Shown here one piece after another: positions 56,245 through 64,000 of a DNA stretch of 64,000 nt. Position 1 is the stretch's first letter. Every line of letters begins with the position of its first letter. Both the position numbers and the translations under genes were made by a program. The stretch covers positions 1,550,001 through 1,614,000 of the forward strand of contig JBGAJN010000001.1 of assembly GCA_044224905.1 (NCBI GenBank), written 5' to 3'. The stretch comes from JBGAJN01 sp044224905 (lineage in GTDB: Bacteria > Verrucomicrobiota > Verrucomicrobiia > Limisphaerales > JBGAJN01). The notes under the pieces are model-generated. The model was not told the origin of the DNA. It worked only from the letters and a program-made list of their open reading frames with translations, and ran no database searches.

Positions 56245-59200
56245 CCTTCCCCTCCATCCGCATCGAAGGCGCGACCCTCTCCGGCGAACTGCTGGCGAAG
56301 CTGGACTCTGCCGACACGCTCGGCCAGCGCCCCGCCGACTTCGGATTCGATTCGCAAGGCAAGCTGAAGGACGAAATCGTCCGCGCTTGGACAGCGGGAC
56401 AGGCGTTCTACAAAGCATTTCAGCACAAGCTCGAAAGCGTGAAGGAAGGGACAGCCGCCACTTCCGAAACTCGCGGTCAATGGATGATCCCGCTCCTCGG
56501 TTTGCTCGGTTACGCTGAATTGGAATTCCAAGCCCAAGCCGAACTCGTAGGCGACAAGCCGTTCCGCATCTCCCATCGCCTCCGCAGCCACGGAGCTTTC
56601 GCCGTTCATATCGTCGGTGCGCGGGAATCACTCGACCGCAAACCGGAAGCCGGTGCAGGCCCGCGCGTCAGTCCGCACGCGCATGTTCAGGAATATCTTA
56701 ATCTCACCGAGCATCTTTACGCCGTCGTCACCAACGGCCGCTTGCTCCGCCTCCTGCGCGACTCCACGCGGCTCGTGCGCCTCTCCTACGTCGAGTTCGA
56801 CCTCGACCGCATGTTCGGCGAAGACCTGTTCTCCGATTTCGCCATTCTCTACCGGCTGCTTCACGTCACGCGCCTGCCCAAGACAGCCAGCCAGTCGCCC
56901 GAGTCGCTACTGGAGCATTACCACCAGGACAGCCTTGCTTCCGGCGAACGCATCCGCGACGGCCTCAGCGGCGCGGTCAAGGATTCCATCCTCAAGCTCG
57001 CTGATGGCTTCCTAAATCACCCGAAGAACGAAGCTCTCCGCCAGCTTGCTGCCTCCGACCCCGAATTCGCCGCGCATCTCTACAAACAACTCCTGCGTCT
57101 CGTTTACCGCCTGCTGTTCCTCATGGTCATCGAGGAACGCGACCTCATCTATGCCGATGGCGCGGACACGCGGAAGCGCAACCTCTACTACGCCCACTAC
57201 AGCCTCGCGCGACTGCGACGCCTTGGTGAGAAGCGCCACCTCGCCGACGGTCGCCAGCACGATTGCTGGGACGCGCTGCGCTCCAACTTCCGCCTGTTCG
57301 ACGAATCGGGAGCAGGCCGACCGCTCGGCATCGAACCGCTTGGCGGCGACCTTTTTGATTCCACTGCGCTCGGCGCGCTCGCGAACGCCTCGCTCGACAA
57401 CGACACGTTGCTCGCCTGTCTCCGCAACCTCTCCCTCTTCCGCAATCCCGACACCGGCCAGCTCATGCGCGTGAATTACGGCGCGCTCAACGTCGAGGAA
57501 TTCGGCTCGGTCTATCAGGGCTTGCTGGAGTTTGAGCCGCAGGTCACGCCGGCCAGCAACCGCTACAACTTCACCTTCGCCAAAGGCGACGAACGCTCCC
57601 GCACCGGCTCGCACTACACGCCCGACGAACTCGTCCAGCCGCTCATCAAGCATTCGCTCGATTACCTCATCGCCGATTGCCTCAAGAAGCCCACGCACGC
57701 GGAGAAGGAGAAGACCCTCCTCAATCTGAAAGTCCTCGATGTCGCCTGCGGCAGCGGCCATATCCTGCTCGCCGCCGCCCGCCGCATCGGCACGGAACTC
57801 GCCATCCTCCGCACCGGCGACGATCAGCCCAGCCCCGCCGACTTCCGCGAAGCCGTGCGCGATGTCATCCGCCATTGCATCTATGGCATGGACCTCAATC
57901 CGCTCGCCGTCGAACTGTGCAAGGTTGCCCTCTGGCTGGAAGCGCATGTGCCCGGCCAGGCCCTCAGCTTTCTCGACCACCGCATCAAGTGCGGCAACGC
58001 TATCGTTGGCCTCGCCCACCGGGCCGAACTCACGCGCGGCATTCCCGATGAAGCTTTTAAGACAATCCCCGGTGACGACAAAGACCTCGCCGCCGCGTTG
58101 CGCAAACAGAACAAGGACGAGCGCAAGGGCCAGCAAGCCCTCAACTTCGCCGGTCGAGTGGAGGACGACCTTCGCGCGCTGGATGAAGATTACCGCGCCT
58201 TCGACCAAACCCCTGAGAACGTCGTAGCGGACTACCGGAAGCGCCGCGAACGCTACGAGCATTTCCGCGACAGCATCCGCCTCCGTAATCTCCGCCTGCT
58301 GGCCGACGCGCAGGTCGCACAGTTCTACCTGCCCAAGACACCGGAGAATCGCGGCAAGCACGTCATGCACGACGAGTTCAGCCGTTGGATGGCAGGGCTG
58401 AACCCGACTGGCCCAGGCATCGCCGCCGCGATGACCCTCGCGCAACGAAAACGCTTCGGCCATTGGTTCATCGAGTTCTGGGACGTGGTGGACGCGGGTG
58501 GTTTCGACCTCATCATCGGCAACCCGCCTTACCTTGGTGGGCAAGGACTCAGCGGCAGCTACGGCCAAGCCTTCTGCGAATGGGTGAAATGGGAATACGC
58601 TCCGACCGGCTTGAGCGACCTCGTCGTGTTTTTCCTCCGCCGAATCTACGACCTGTTAAGGCCCGGAGGTTTCACTGGGCTCATTACCACAAACTCCATC
58701 AAGGATGGTGACAATCGCCGAGACGGTTTGGATCGACTTGTCTCTGCCGGTGGCAGCATCAACTTCGCGATTCGTGGTCTCAAGTGGCCGGGCCAAGCGA
58801 ACGTGGTCGTTTCGCTGCTGACCATTCACAGTGGCCAGTGGAATGGCCCATTCGTGCTCGATGGGAAAGAAGTCCCTACCATTAACTCCTTTTTTGAGGC
58901 CGCCGAGAATGCGAGAGAGCCACAACCACTGGCCGAGAATGCAGAAAGCGTTTTTCAAGGCTCAATCTTTCTTGGAGACGGCTTTCTCATTAGTCACGAA
59001 GAGGCAGACAGTTTGCGGACTGCTAATTCACGAAACAGCGATGTGCTATTCCCGATTCTGAACGGACAGGAACTCAACAATCAGCCGCATCAGCAAGCCG
59101 ACCGATGCGTTATCAACTTCTTCGACTGGCCACTTGAAAAGGCTCAAACATTCATCGCCCCATTCAAAATAGTTCAGGAACGCGTTAAGCCCTATCGAGA

Positions 59201-60557
59201 CGAGCATCCAGAAGAAGCGGTCAGGAAAAGGTGGTGGTTGTTCAAGCGCCCGACCATCGAGATTTATCGGAGACTCGCGGGCAAGCAACGGTGCTTTGCA
59301 TCGGCGCGGGTCACCAAGCACCTAAACTTTTCTGCGCTCGAAACGAACTTTGTCTATTCCAACAACATCTACGTTTTTACCACCGACCGTTGGGAGCTTT
59401 ACTCTGTAGCTCAATCCACACTCCACGAGATTTGGGCTAGAAAATACAGCATGTCGCTGAAGCAGGATTTGCAATATTCACCCGCCAACTGCTTCACGAC
59501 GTTTCCTTTTCCCGAAGGGCTTTGGGTTGCTGCAAATGCTGCGTTGGCCGCCATCGGCGAGACTTACCACGAACACCGCCGCGCCTTGATGCGCGACCTC
59601 TGGCTCGGCCTCACCGACCTCTACAACCTGTTCCATGATCCCGACCTCACGCCCGAACTCGTCACCGAGTCTCGCGGCGACCGCGCCACCATCACCGGCG
59701 ACGAAGGCTTCACCCGCCTCCAGCGCCTGCGCGACCTGCACCGCGAACTCGACCAAACCGTCCTCACCGCCTACGGCTGGCACACCGCGTCCGATTTCGG
59801 CCCGCCCCTCGCGCTCGGCCACAATTTCCACCCCGTCGAATTCCTCCCCGAAAACGACCGCACCCGCTACACGATTCACCCGGATGCTCGCCGCGAGCTG
59901 CTGACTCGTTTGCTAAAATTGAATCACGCCCGCGCCGCACAAGCCGAGCAAGCGGCGAAGCAGGAAGCCATCACCGCGCCGAAGAAGAAATCCAAACCCA
60001 AGCAAGCCGAAGTTGCCGCACCGCCGGAACTCGAACTCGGCCTTGATGTTTTTGGCCGCGCGCCAGTTCAAGCTCCAGTCGAACGCACGCTGCCTTCAGG
60101 TTCACGCGACACGCTTGGCGGGATTGGTTATGCCGTTCAGCTTGTCCGCGAATTGCTGAATGAATCCGGCGGCACGCTGGCTTGGCCGCGACTCGTGGAC
60201 GCTTTCACGCTTGCGAGTCAGCCGACGTTGATGGGGCAGCGCACGGTTTCCGCTGATGCTCCCCGCGTCGAAGCGTGGACTAGACGATGGAGAGAAAGCC
60301 TGCCGCCCGGTTCATTGCTGACAGCCATTGAACAACTCGGCTCGCATAATCTCGTGGCGACGCGCGACGGCGGCACTTGGTCAATCCGATTGAAGGACGG
60401 GCCGCAGGCGACCGCCTCGAAGCACGCGAACTACGATGCGTGGCTGGCGTTGCGCGTGCTCGGAGTCGCGTCCGCCGTCCCGAGTACGAATCCCACGCTG
60501 ATCATCGCCGAGTTCGATGACTGGACCTCGCGCATGGAGGCGCTGCTGGCTGCGTAA
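56241..60557 (+). CDS. Eco57I-type/PglX-like adenine DNA methyltransferase (DrmMI-like)
   Basis: This 1,438-residue enzyme has an N-terminal ~430-residue helical region with no clear nuclease motif, then the methylase core: 'GSHYTPDELVQPLIKHSLDYL', SAM-binding 'VLDVACGSGHILLAAARR' (Asp500), 'YGMDLNPLAVELCKVALWLEAH' and the catalytic 'LIIGNPPYLGGQGLSG' (Asn761-Pro-Pro-Tyr764), which marks N6-adenine methylation. A target-recognition region and a C-terminal extension with a Lys-rich linker ('APKKKSKPKQAEVAAPPE') follow. In class 1 DISARM and in BREX such proteins mark host DNA. The ATGA junction with the nuclease gene suggests coupled expression. Confidence 0.9.
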   Translation: MTFPSIRIEGATLSGELLAKLDSADTLGQRPADFGFDSQGKLKDEIVRAWTAGQAFYKAFQHKLESVKEGTAATSETRGQWMIPLLGLLGYAELEFQAQAELVGDKPFRISHRLRSHGAFAVHIVGARESLDRKPEAGAGPRVSPHAHVQEYLNLTEHLYAVVTNGRLLRLLRDSTRLVRLSYVEFDLDRMFGEDLFSDFAILYRLLHVTRLPKTASQSPESLLEHYHQDSLASGERIRDGLSGAVKDSILKLADGFLNHPKNEALRQLAASDPEFAAHLYKQLLRLVYRLLFLMVIEERDLIYADGADTRKRNLYYAHYSLARLRRLGEKRHLADGRQHDCWDALRSNFRLFDESGAGRPLGIEPLGGDLFDSTALGALANASLDNDTLLACLRNLSLFRNPDTGQLMRVNYGALNVEEFGSVYQGLLEFEPQVTPASNRYNFTFAKGDERSRTGSHYTPDELVQPLIKHSLDYLIADCLKKPTHAEKEKTLLNLKVLDVACGSGHILLAAARRIGTELAILRTGDDQPSPADFREAVRDVIRHCIYGMDLNPLAVELCKVALWLEAHVPGQALSFLDHRIKCGNAIVGLAHRAELTRGIPDEAFKTIPGDDKDLAAALRKQNKDERKGQQALNFAGRVEDDLRALDEDYRAFDQTPENVVADYRKRRERYEHFRDSIRLRNLRLLADAQVAQFYLPKTPENRGKHVMHDEFSRWMAGLNPTGPGIAAAMTLAQRKRFGHWFIEFWDVVDAGGFDLIIGNPPYLGGQGLSGSYGQAFCEWVKWEYAPTGLSDLVVFFLRRIYDLLRPGGFTGLITTNSIKDGDNRRDGLDRLVSAGGSINFAIRGLKWPGQANVVVSLLTIHSGQWNGPFVLDGKEVPTINSFFEAAENAREPQPLAENAESVFQGSIFLGDGFLISHEEADSLRTANSRNSDVLFPILNGQELNNQPHQQADRCVINFFDWPLEKAQTFIAPFKIVQERVKPYRDEHPEEAVRKRWWLFKRPTIEIYRRLAGKQRCFASARVTKHLNFSALETNFVYSNNIYVFTTDRWELYSVAQSTLHEIWARKYSMSLKQDLQYSPANCFTTFPFPEGLWVAANAALAAIGETYHEHRRALMRDLWLGLTDLYNLFHDPDLTPELVTESRGDRATITGDEGFTRLQRLRDLHRELDQTVLTAYGWHTASDFGPPLALGHNFHPVEFLPENDRTRYTIHPDARRELLTRLLKLNHARAAQAEQAAKQEAITAPKKKSKPKQAEVAAPPELELGLDVFGRAPVQAPVERTLPSGSRDTLGGIGYAVQLVRELLNESGGTLAWPRLVDAFTLASQPTLMGQRTVSADAPRVEAWTRRWRESLPPGSLLTAIEQLGSHNLVATRDGGTWSIRLKDGPQATASKHANYDAWLALRVLGVASAVPSTNPTLIIAEFDDWTSRMEALLAA

Positions 60558-60596
60558 AACGTCCGGCGGAGCGGTTGCTAAGGAGAATGATTTCAA

Positions 60597-62624
60597 ATGA
60601 AACCTGACGAACAACAGCCGCTGCCCGGACTTGCCGAACCAACCGAAGTGTCCCTCGCGCCCTCGCCAGGGTGTGAAGCGCCCGTGGTATGGGTGAAGAC
60701 GCTGGCAGTTCATTCGGATTGGCCGGCTGAATCGGGGACGCTGCTCCGCGAGATCAAACTTCATCGCGGGCTGAACATTCTCTGGGCGCAACCCGCCAAG
60801 TCAGGAACAAAGAACCGAACGAGCGGACACGCGACCGGGAAGACGACCTTCTGCCGTCTGATTCGTTACGTCCTCGACGATGCCGACAGCGGCACGAAGG
60901 ATTTTCGGCAGCGGTTTCAGGTGAAGTTTCCGCGCGGCTGGGTATTCGCCGAGATTTTCGTAGGCACTCAACAATGGTTGGTTGGGCGTCCGCTTGGGCA
61001 TCAGGGCTATCACCCGTTCGCGCGCAAGGGTGGCTCACTGGCGGATGCGAGCGGAGCACAAGTGCTGCGCGGTGGCTACGACGATTATCAAGCCGCCTTG
61101 GAAGCAGCGGCGTTCGCCAAGGTTACGTTGCGTAATCTCTCCGCCACGAATCGCCGGCTGGAATGGGATTGCGTGCTCCAGTGGTTGGCGCGCGACCAGG
61201 AGGCGCGCTTCGCGGGATTGCTGGAATGGCGGCACAAGGACAGCGATTCCGATTCACCCACGCTCGTCGCAGCGGACAAAGAGAACTTGGTCCGCATCAT
61301 TCTTGGTCTGGTTGAAGGACCGGAGCAGACGTTGCTTCGCGAGCACGCGGAGAAGGCGGCGGAGCACACGAAGTTGGTAGACAAGCGACCCAAGGTGGAC
61401 TTCCTGGCCGAACGGCATCGGGTGACACTGGAAACATTCTTGGGAAAGAGCGTCCCCGCCCCGAAAGAGCCTCTGGAGTTCCAAGCGTTGCGGCAGACCG
61501 TGGCCGAGCAGGCAAAACTCTGGCGAGCCGAAGCCGAACGCAACAAGGCGGCGGTGCGAAATGAGGAACAGGAGCAACGACTGGAAGATGTGGTGACGAA
61601 TTGCGAGGCGCAGTTGCTCGTTGCGACCGTCTCTTCCGAGGATGCCAACCGTGAGCGCAGCCAACTGGAAGGGACGCTTTTCACCACTCAGCAATCCGCA
61701 CAACAGCAGGAGCAGCTTGATGAACTGCGGCGGAACATGAAGCCCTTCAAAGGATTTTGTTCCGTCCCACTGGATGAGGCGTTGCAAGAGCCAGCCTGCC
61801 CGCGAGCCGCTTCCCGGCAGCCCGACGCGGAGTTGGACAAGTTGATGAAGGAGGCCAAGACCGAGGCGCAGCGACAGGAAGTGCGAGTTCGTCGCCAGCG
61901 GCAGGAGTGCTCACGCCTTGCAACCATTGTCCGAACCAAGACAAAGGCGCGTGATGACGCCAAGGCGGTTTTGAAGACCTTCCGCGAAAACCGAGACAAG
62001 AAGCTGATTGAAGCCAGCAAACCAGCGTTGCGGGCCGACGATTTGGAGAACGCGTTGCGCAGCTACGAAGCAACTCGAACCGAACTGGACGACCTCGAAA
62101 AGACCCTCAGCAATCTTGATCGCGACAAACGCGATTTGGACGCCCGGCTCAAATTGATGTCGGAAGCGCATACGCAGCGCATCGCGCGATTCACGCGGAT
62201 CTACGACCACTTCGCAAAGCTCCTGATGGGCGATGACGTAACCGCCAAAGTGGATTTTGCCGGCAAAGCGATTGAGCCAAGCCTGGAATGCGACGGGCCG
62301 CGCGACAGCACGGCATTGAAGCTGGCCAAGTGGCTGGCATTCGATCTCGGAAGCATGGCCCTCAGCATTGCTGGCGGCGGCCATCACCCTCGCTTCCTGC
62401 TTCACGACAGTCCGCGCGAAGCCGACATCACCGAGGCAATTTACAACGAACTTTTCCGCGCCGCCATCGCGCTGGAGAAAGCGGCCACAGGCGAACCGCC
62501 GTTTCAATACATCGTCACGACCACGCAACCGCCACCCGAAGAACTCAAGTGCGAGCCTTGGCTTTTGCAGCCGGTGCTGAATGCGAGCGAGGCCAAAGGG
62601 AGAATTCTTGGGGTGAATCTGTGA
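60597..62624 (+). CDS. SMC/Rad50-like coiled-coil ATPase (ABC-3C-type)
   Basis: An AAGGAG lies 11 bases before the ATG. The 675-residue protein has an N-terminal Walker A, 'SGHATGKTTFCRLI' (Lys82, Thr83), long heptad-rich coiled coils (~270-345 and ~420-550), and a C-terminal half with 'RFLLHDSPREADITEAIYN', where Asp604 and Glu608 could serve as the Walker B region. A HDS motif in this place is, as I recall, common to the ABC-ATPases of 'ABC three-component' conflict systems and relatives. No CxxC zinc hook is seen. It is the last large gene of the operon and may sense DNA or regulate the nuclease. The exact family is not certain. Confidence 0.78.
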   Translation: MKPDEQQPLPGLAEPTEVSLAPSPGCEAPVVWVKTLAVHSDWPAESGTLLREIKLHRGLNILWAQPAKSGTKNRTSGHATGKTTFCRLIRYVLDDADSGTKDFRQRFQVKFPRGWVFAEIFVGTQQWLVGRPLGHQGYHPFARKGGSLADASGAQVLRGGYDDYQAALEAAAFAKVTLRNLSATNRRLEWDCVLQWLARDQEARFAGLLEWRHKDSDSDSPTLVAADKENLVRIILGLVEGPEQTLLREHAEKAAEHTKLVDKRPKVDFLAERHRVTLETFLGKSVPAPKEPLEFQALRQTVAEQAKLWRAEAERNKAAVRNEEQEQRLEDVVTNCEAQLLVATVSSEDANRERSQLEGTLFTTQQSAQQQEQLDELRRNMKPFKGFCSVPLDEALQEPACPRAASRQPDAELDKLMKEAKTEAQRQEVRVRRQRQECSRLATIVRTKTKARDDAKAVLKTFRENRDKKLIEASKPALRADDLENALRSYEATRTELDDLEKTLSNLDRDKRDLDARLKLMSEAHTQRIARFTRIYDHFAKLLMGDDVTAKVDFAGKAIEPSLECDGPRDSTALKLAKWLAFDLGSMALSIAGGGHHPRFLLHDSPREADITEAIYNELFRAAIALEKAATGEPPFQYIVTTTQPPPEELKCEPWLLQPVLNASEAKGRILGVNL

Positions 62625-62660
62625 ACCAGGCTTTTTTGCCACAGCGCACATTTCCACCAG

Positions 62661-63107
62661 ATGACATCCAGACCTCTTTCCAACGGTCTTTCGAGAAGGA
62701 CAAACCGCTGCCTTTTCAACGCCGGCATTCCCATCAATAAACAGGTCATCATTCGCGCTCTGAAAACCGGAAAACTCTACCCATTCCGCTGGCCCCCGAA
62801 TTACGGCAAATACACGCACGTTGAGGTTTGTCGCTGGGCGGGGATTGACGACGAGACGCTCTCGCCTCCGCCGCATGAAGGCGATGTGACTCCTTTTCCC
62901 GACATGGGGATTTCTTACCGAGCCTGGCGGTGCCTTCGCCGGTTCGGCATTCCCACCACCAAAAAGGCCGTGCGCCACGCCCTCCGAACCGGAGCGCTTT
63001 CGCCAGGCAAGTGTCCCAGCAACTACGGCCCACAAACCCATGCCGAACTTTGCCGTTGGACGGGCATCGACCCGCGAACGAATTACAAGTTTAAAACGCC
63101 ATTATGA
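62661..63107 (+). CDS. Small protein with two tandem helix-hairpin-helix (RNAP alpha-CTD-like) repeats
   Basis: The 148 residues consist of two copies of a ~55-residue unit. Copy 1 has 'GLSRRTNRCLFNAGI' then 'RALKTGKLYPFRWPPNYG' and 'HVEVCRWAGID'; copy 2 has 'GISYRAWRCLRRFGI' then 'HALRTGALSPGKCPSNYG' and 'HAELCRWTGID'. The 'LSxRTxxCLxxAGI' pattern resembles the helix-hairpin-helix of the RNA polymerase alpha-subunit C-terminal domain, a DNA and protein contact module. I know of no family with this exact arrangement. The stop overlaps the next start (ATGA). It could recruit or sense polymerase or DNA; that is inference. Confidence 0.68.
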   Translation: MTSRPLSNGLSRRTNRCLFNAGIPINKQVIIRALKTGKLYPFRWPPNYGKYTHVEVCRWAGIDDETLSPPPHEGDVTPFPDMGISYRAWRCLRRFGIPTTKKAVRHALRTGALSPGKCPSNYGPQTHAELCRWTGIDPRTNYKFKTPL

Positions 63108-63295
63108 ATGACCCAATCGTCGAGATAAGAGAACTCATTTGTGAAATTGTAACTTTCTGTTATTCCAAGGAACACAGCGAGTCATTGAGATCGAAGGCTG
63201 CGGGAGACGGATTGACGCTGGAGCAAATGGTTGCGGCGGCAATTGCCCACAGGATTTCAGAGGAGTTCGAGGTGCGCAGAAAAGCCCTCAACTAA
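63104..63295 (+). CDS. Small hypothetical protein coupled to the tandem-repeat protein
   Basis: A 63-residue, mostly helical protein that I do not recognise. It begins 'MNDPIVEIRELICEIV' and contains a segment 'GDGLTLEQMVAAAIAHRISEEFEV', which has the look of a ribbon-helix-helix or antitoxin C-terminal helix, but the match is weak. The start overlaps the preceding stop as ATGA, so it was probably expressed with it. Confidence 0.55.
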   Translation: MNDPIVEIRELICEIVTFCYSKEHSESLRSKAAGDGLTLEQMVAAAIAHRISEEFEVRRKALN

Positions 63296-63324
63296 CCAAA
63301 CGCGGGAGGAATGTCCCTTGGTTT
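63294..63324 (+). terminator. Possible terminator hairpin after the small-protein pair
   Basis: AACCAA (63294-63299) pairs with TTGGTT (63318-63323), and an inner GGGA/TCCC pair adds to the stem, with a bulge. A TTGTTTTTTG tract lies 15 bases farther on rather than directly after the stem, so termination is likely but not certain. It lies between genes that read toward each other. Confidence 0.4.
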
Positions 63325-63438
63325 GAAAGATTAGATTTGTTTTTTGCCCGGCTGAAAACTCTCGAAAGACGTGTAGCCATTGGAAAAACCTCGCATCTTT
63401 TAGTTCACGGTCGCTTTATCCCGGATGCCGGCGGCCGA

Positions 63439-64000
63439 TCAGGGCATGTTAAGCAGGTGGTTGCCTAGCTGAACAAAGACGCTCTTAAAGATTCGAACCA
63501 AGACTCCCTGCCCCAGAATCTGCACCGCCGTCGAAAAGTGGCGAGTGAGCAACTCGCAGCCGTGGAGCCGCTCGATTTCGTCTTGGCGGAGAAGCCGGGG
63601 GCCAAACGGTGTCCGCACGAAGGGGCCGGTGTTTATCTTGTGATACGATTTTGGGATGGTGGGGATTTTTGTCTCCGTGCCGTCAATGATGGTGAACGCG
63701 AAGCCATGCCCGGCGGCTTGGTGCCGGGCATTGTGGCGGCGTAGTCCCTCGATGGTTTGCGCGATGCGTTCAGCGTCGGAGCGGTCGATTTCGGGATTCG
63801 GTGCGTCGAGGTATTCGATGACAGGCCTGGTGCAGGGCGTCCCCGGAGGCGTGAGAGTGAACGGGCGGTCGAGCGTGGCAACCAGCAGCCAGCGCTGACG
63901 ATCTTCAATTTCTTGCCATTCCGTGTTGGGTTTTAGAATGGTGGTAAAGACGTGGTAGCCAATGCGCTTGAGATGCGTGGTCAACAGCGTCCCGGCCAGG
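63439..64000 (-). CDS. Probable DNA cytosine-5 methyltransferase, C-terminal part (5' end outside window)
   Basis: The frame is open to the right window edge, so only the C-terminal ~187 residues are seen. 'TTHLKRIGYHVFTTIL' and 'EDRQRWLLVATLD' look like the motif VIII region ('QxRxRxxxVA'), followed by 'TIPKSYHKINTGPFVRT' and 'PRLLRQDEIERLHGCE', then 'STAVQILGQGVLVRIFKSV', close to motif X ('QxxGxGVxxP') of C5 methyltransferases. The identification relies on this order of C-terminal motifs, because the catalytic Pro-Cys lies outside the window. It is convergent to the defence-like operon, inside the same element. Confidence 0.55.
   Translation of the reverse strand, partial: LAGTLLTTHLKRIGYHVFTTILKPNTEWQEIEDRQRWLLVATLDRPFTLTPPGTPCTRPVIEYLDAPNPEIDRSDAERIAQTIEGLRRHNARHQAAGHGFAFTIIDGTETKIPTIPKSYHKINTGPFVRTPFGPRLLRQDEIERLHGCELLTRHFSTAVQILGQGVLVRIFKSVFVQLGNHLLNMP

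Larger units (their letters stand above)
45608..64000. mobile_element. Integrative element inserted in a tRNA-Gly gene (right end outside window)
   Basis: The left border is a displaced 3' piece of a tRNA gene, followed at once by a tyrosine recombinase gene and a defence-like operon that is read in one direction. No second attachment site is found to the right, so the element continues past the window. It interrupts the metabolic organisation of the chromosome to the left. An intact tRNA-Gly gene is expected at the far end. Confidence 0.7.

Noticed and set aside
47099..60557. A complete canonical DISARM or BREX system
   Set aside because: There is no separate drmA, drmB or phospholipase-D drmC, and no brxL, brxC or pglZ gene; only similarity of parts can be claimed.

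Overview
The window is about 64 kb of GC-rich bacterial chromosome, most likely from a Verrucomicrobiota bacterium (Pedosphaera/Limisphaerales or Opitutus-like; inferred from gene content, since no rRNA is present). The signs are a giant PEP-CTERM protein of autotransporter-type beta repeats with an exosortase nearby, a DUF1549/DUF1553 plus DUF1501 pair, DUF1080 proteins, a GHL10 enzyme, a secreted sulfatase, a sialate-type esterase, a pseudopilin with an 'LIELMVVIAIIGIL' signal, and an ECF sigma factor carrying a membrane and coiled-coil tail.

Region 1 (1-13.1 kb) is cell-surface and secretion: the 3' part of the beta-repeat PEP-CTERM protein with a strong terminator, a pseudopilin with a coupled membrane protein, a DUF2007 protein, a GHL10 hydrolase, a CBM9/sugar-dehydrogenase/di-haem cytochrome fusion and an exosortase with an EpsI-like tail. 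Region 2 (13.1-31.5 kb) is mostly on the minus strand: a GntR-DUF1549/1553-DUF1501 operon, an FAD oxidoreductase with a carbohydrate-binding-like tail, an SGNH hydrolase, the fused sigma factor, an alpha/beta hydrolase, a double DUF1080 protein, a three-gene ATPase/arrestin-like/DUF3592 set, MiaE, an SDR and a PAS-AraC regulator.

Region 3 (31.5-45.5 kb, plus strand) is the most interesting part. It encodes a hydroxyproline catabolic set: a 4-hydroxyproline epimerase with both catalytic cysteines, a D-amino-acid (D-hydroxyproline) dehydrogenase, a DapA-family pyrroline-4-hydroxy-2-carboxylate deaminase and a cis-3-hydroxyproline dehydratase. These are interleaved with secreted hydrolases: a sulfatase, a two-HExxH metalloprotein, an SASA esterase, a DUF885 peptidase and an S9 prolyl-type peptidase. 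Three of the hydrolases (sulfatase, metalloprotein, S9 peptidase) carry a domain that aligns without gaps to the beta domain of the von Hippel-Lindau protein (VHL), the animal protein that recognises hydroxyproline in HIF-alpha. In the S9 peptidase all hydroxyproline-pocket positions are kept (Ser to Thr at one). I infer a foraging locus for hydroxyproline-rich, possibly sulfated or acetylated glycoproteins that uses VHL-like domains to hold substrate. A RAYT transposase with paired inverted REP-like repeats sits inside the locus.

Region 4 (45.6 kb to the window end) is an integrative element that begins at a 3' fragment of a tRNA-Gly gene, next to a tyrosine recombinase. Its cargo is a defence-island-like operon: a 1,721-residue DEAD/DUF1998-type helicase, a DrmD-like SNF2 helicase, a DUF1016 PD-(D/E)xK nuclease, an Eco57I-type adenine methylase and an SMC/Rad50-like ATPase. 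Two small proteins follow, then a partial probable cytosine methyltransferase on the opposite strand that runs off the window. The set resembles class 1 DISARM and Druantia in parts but matches neither fully.
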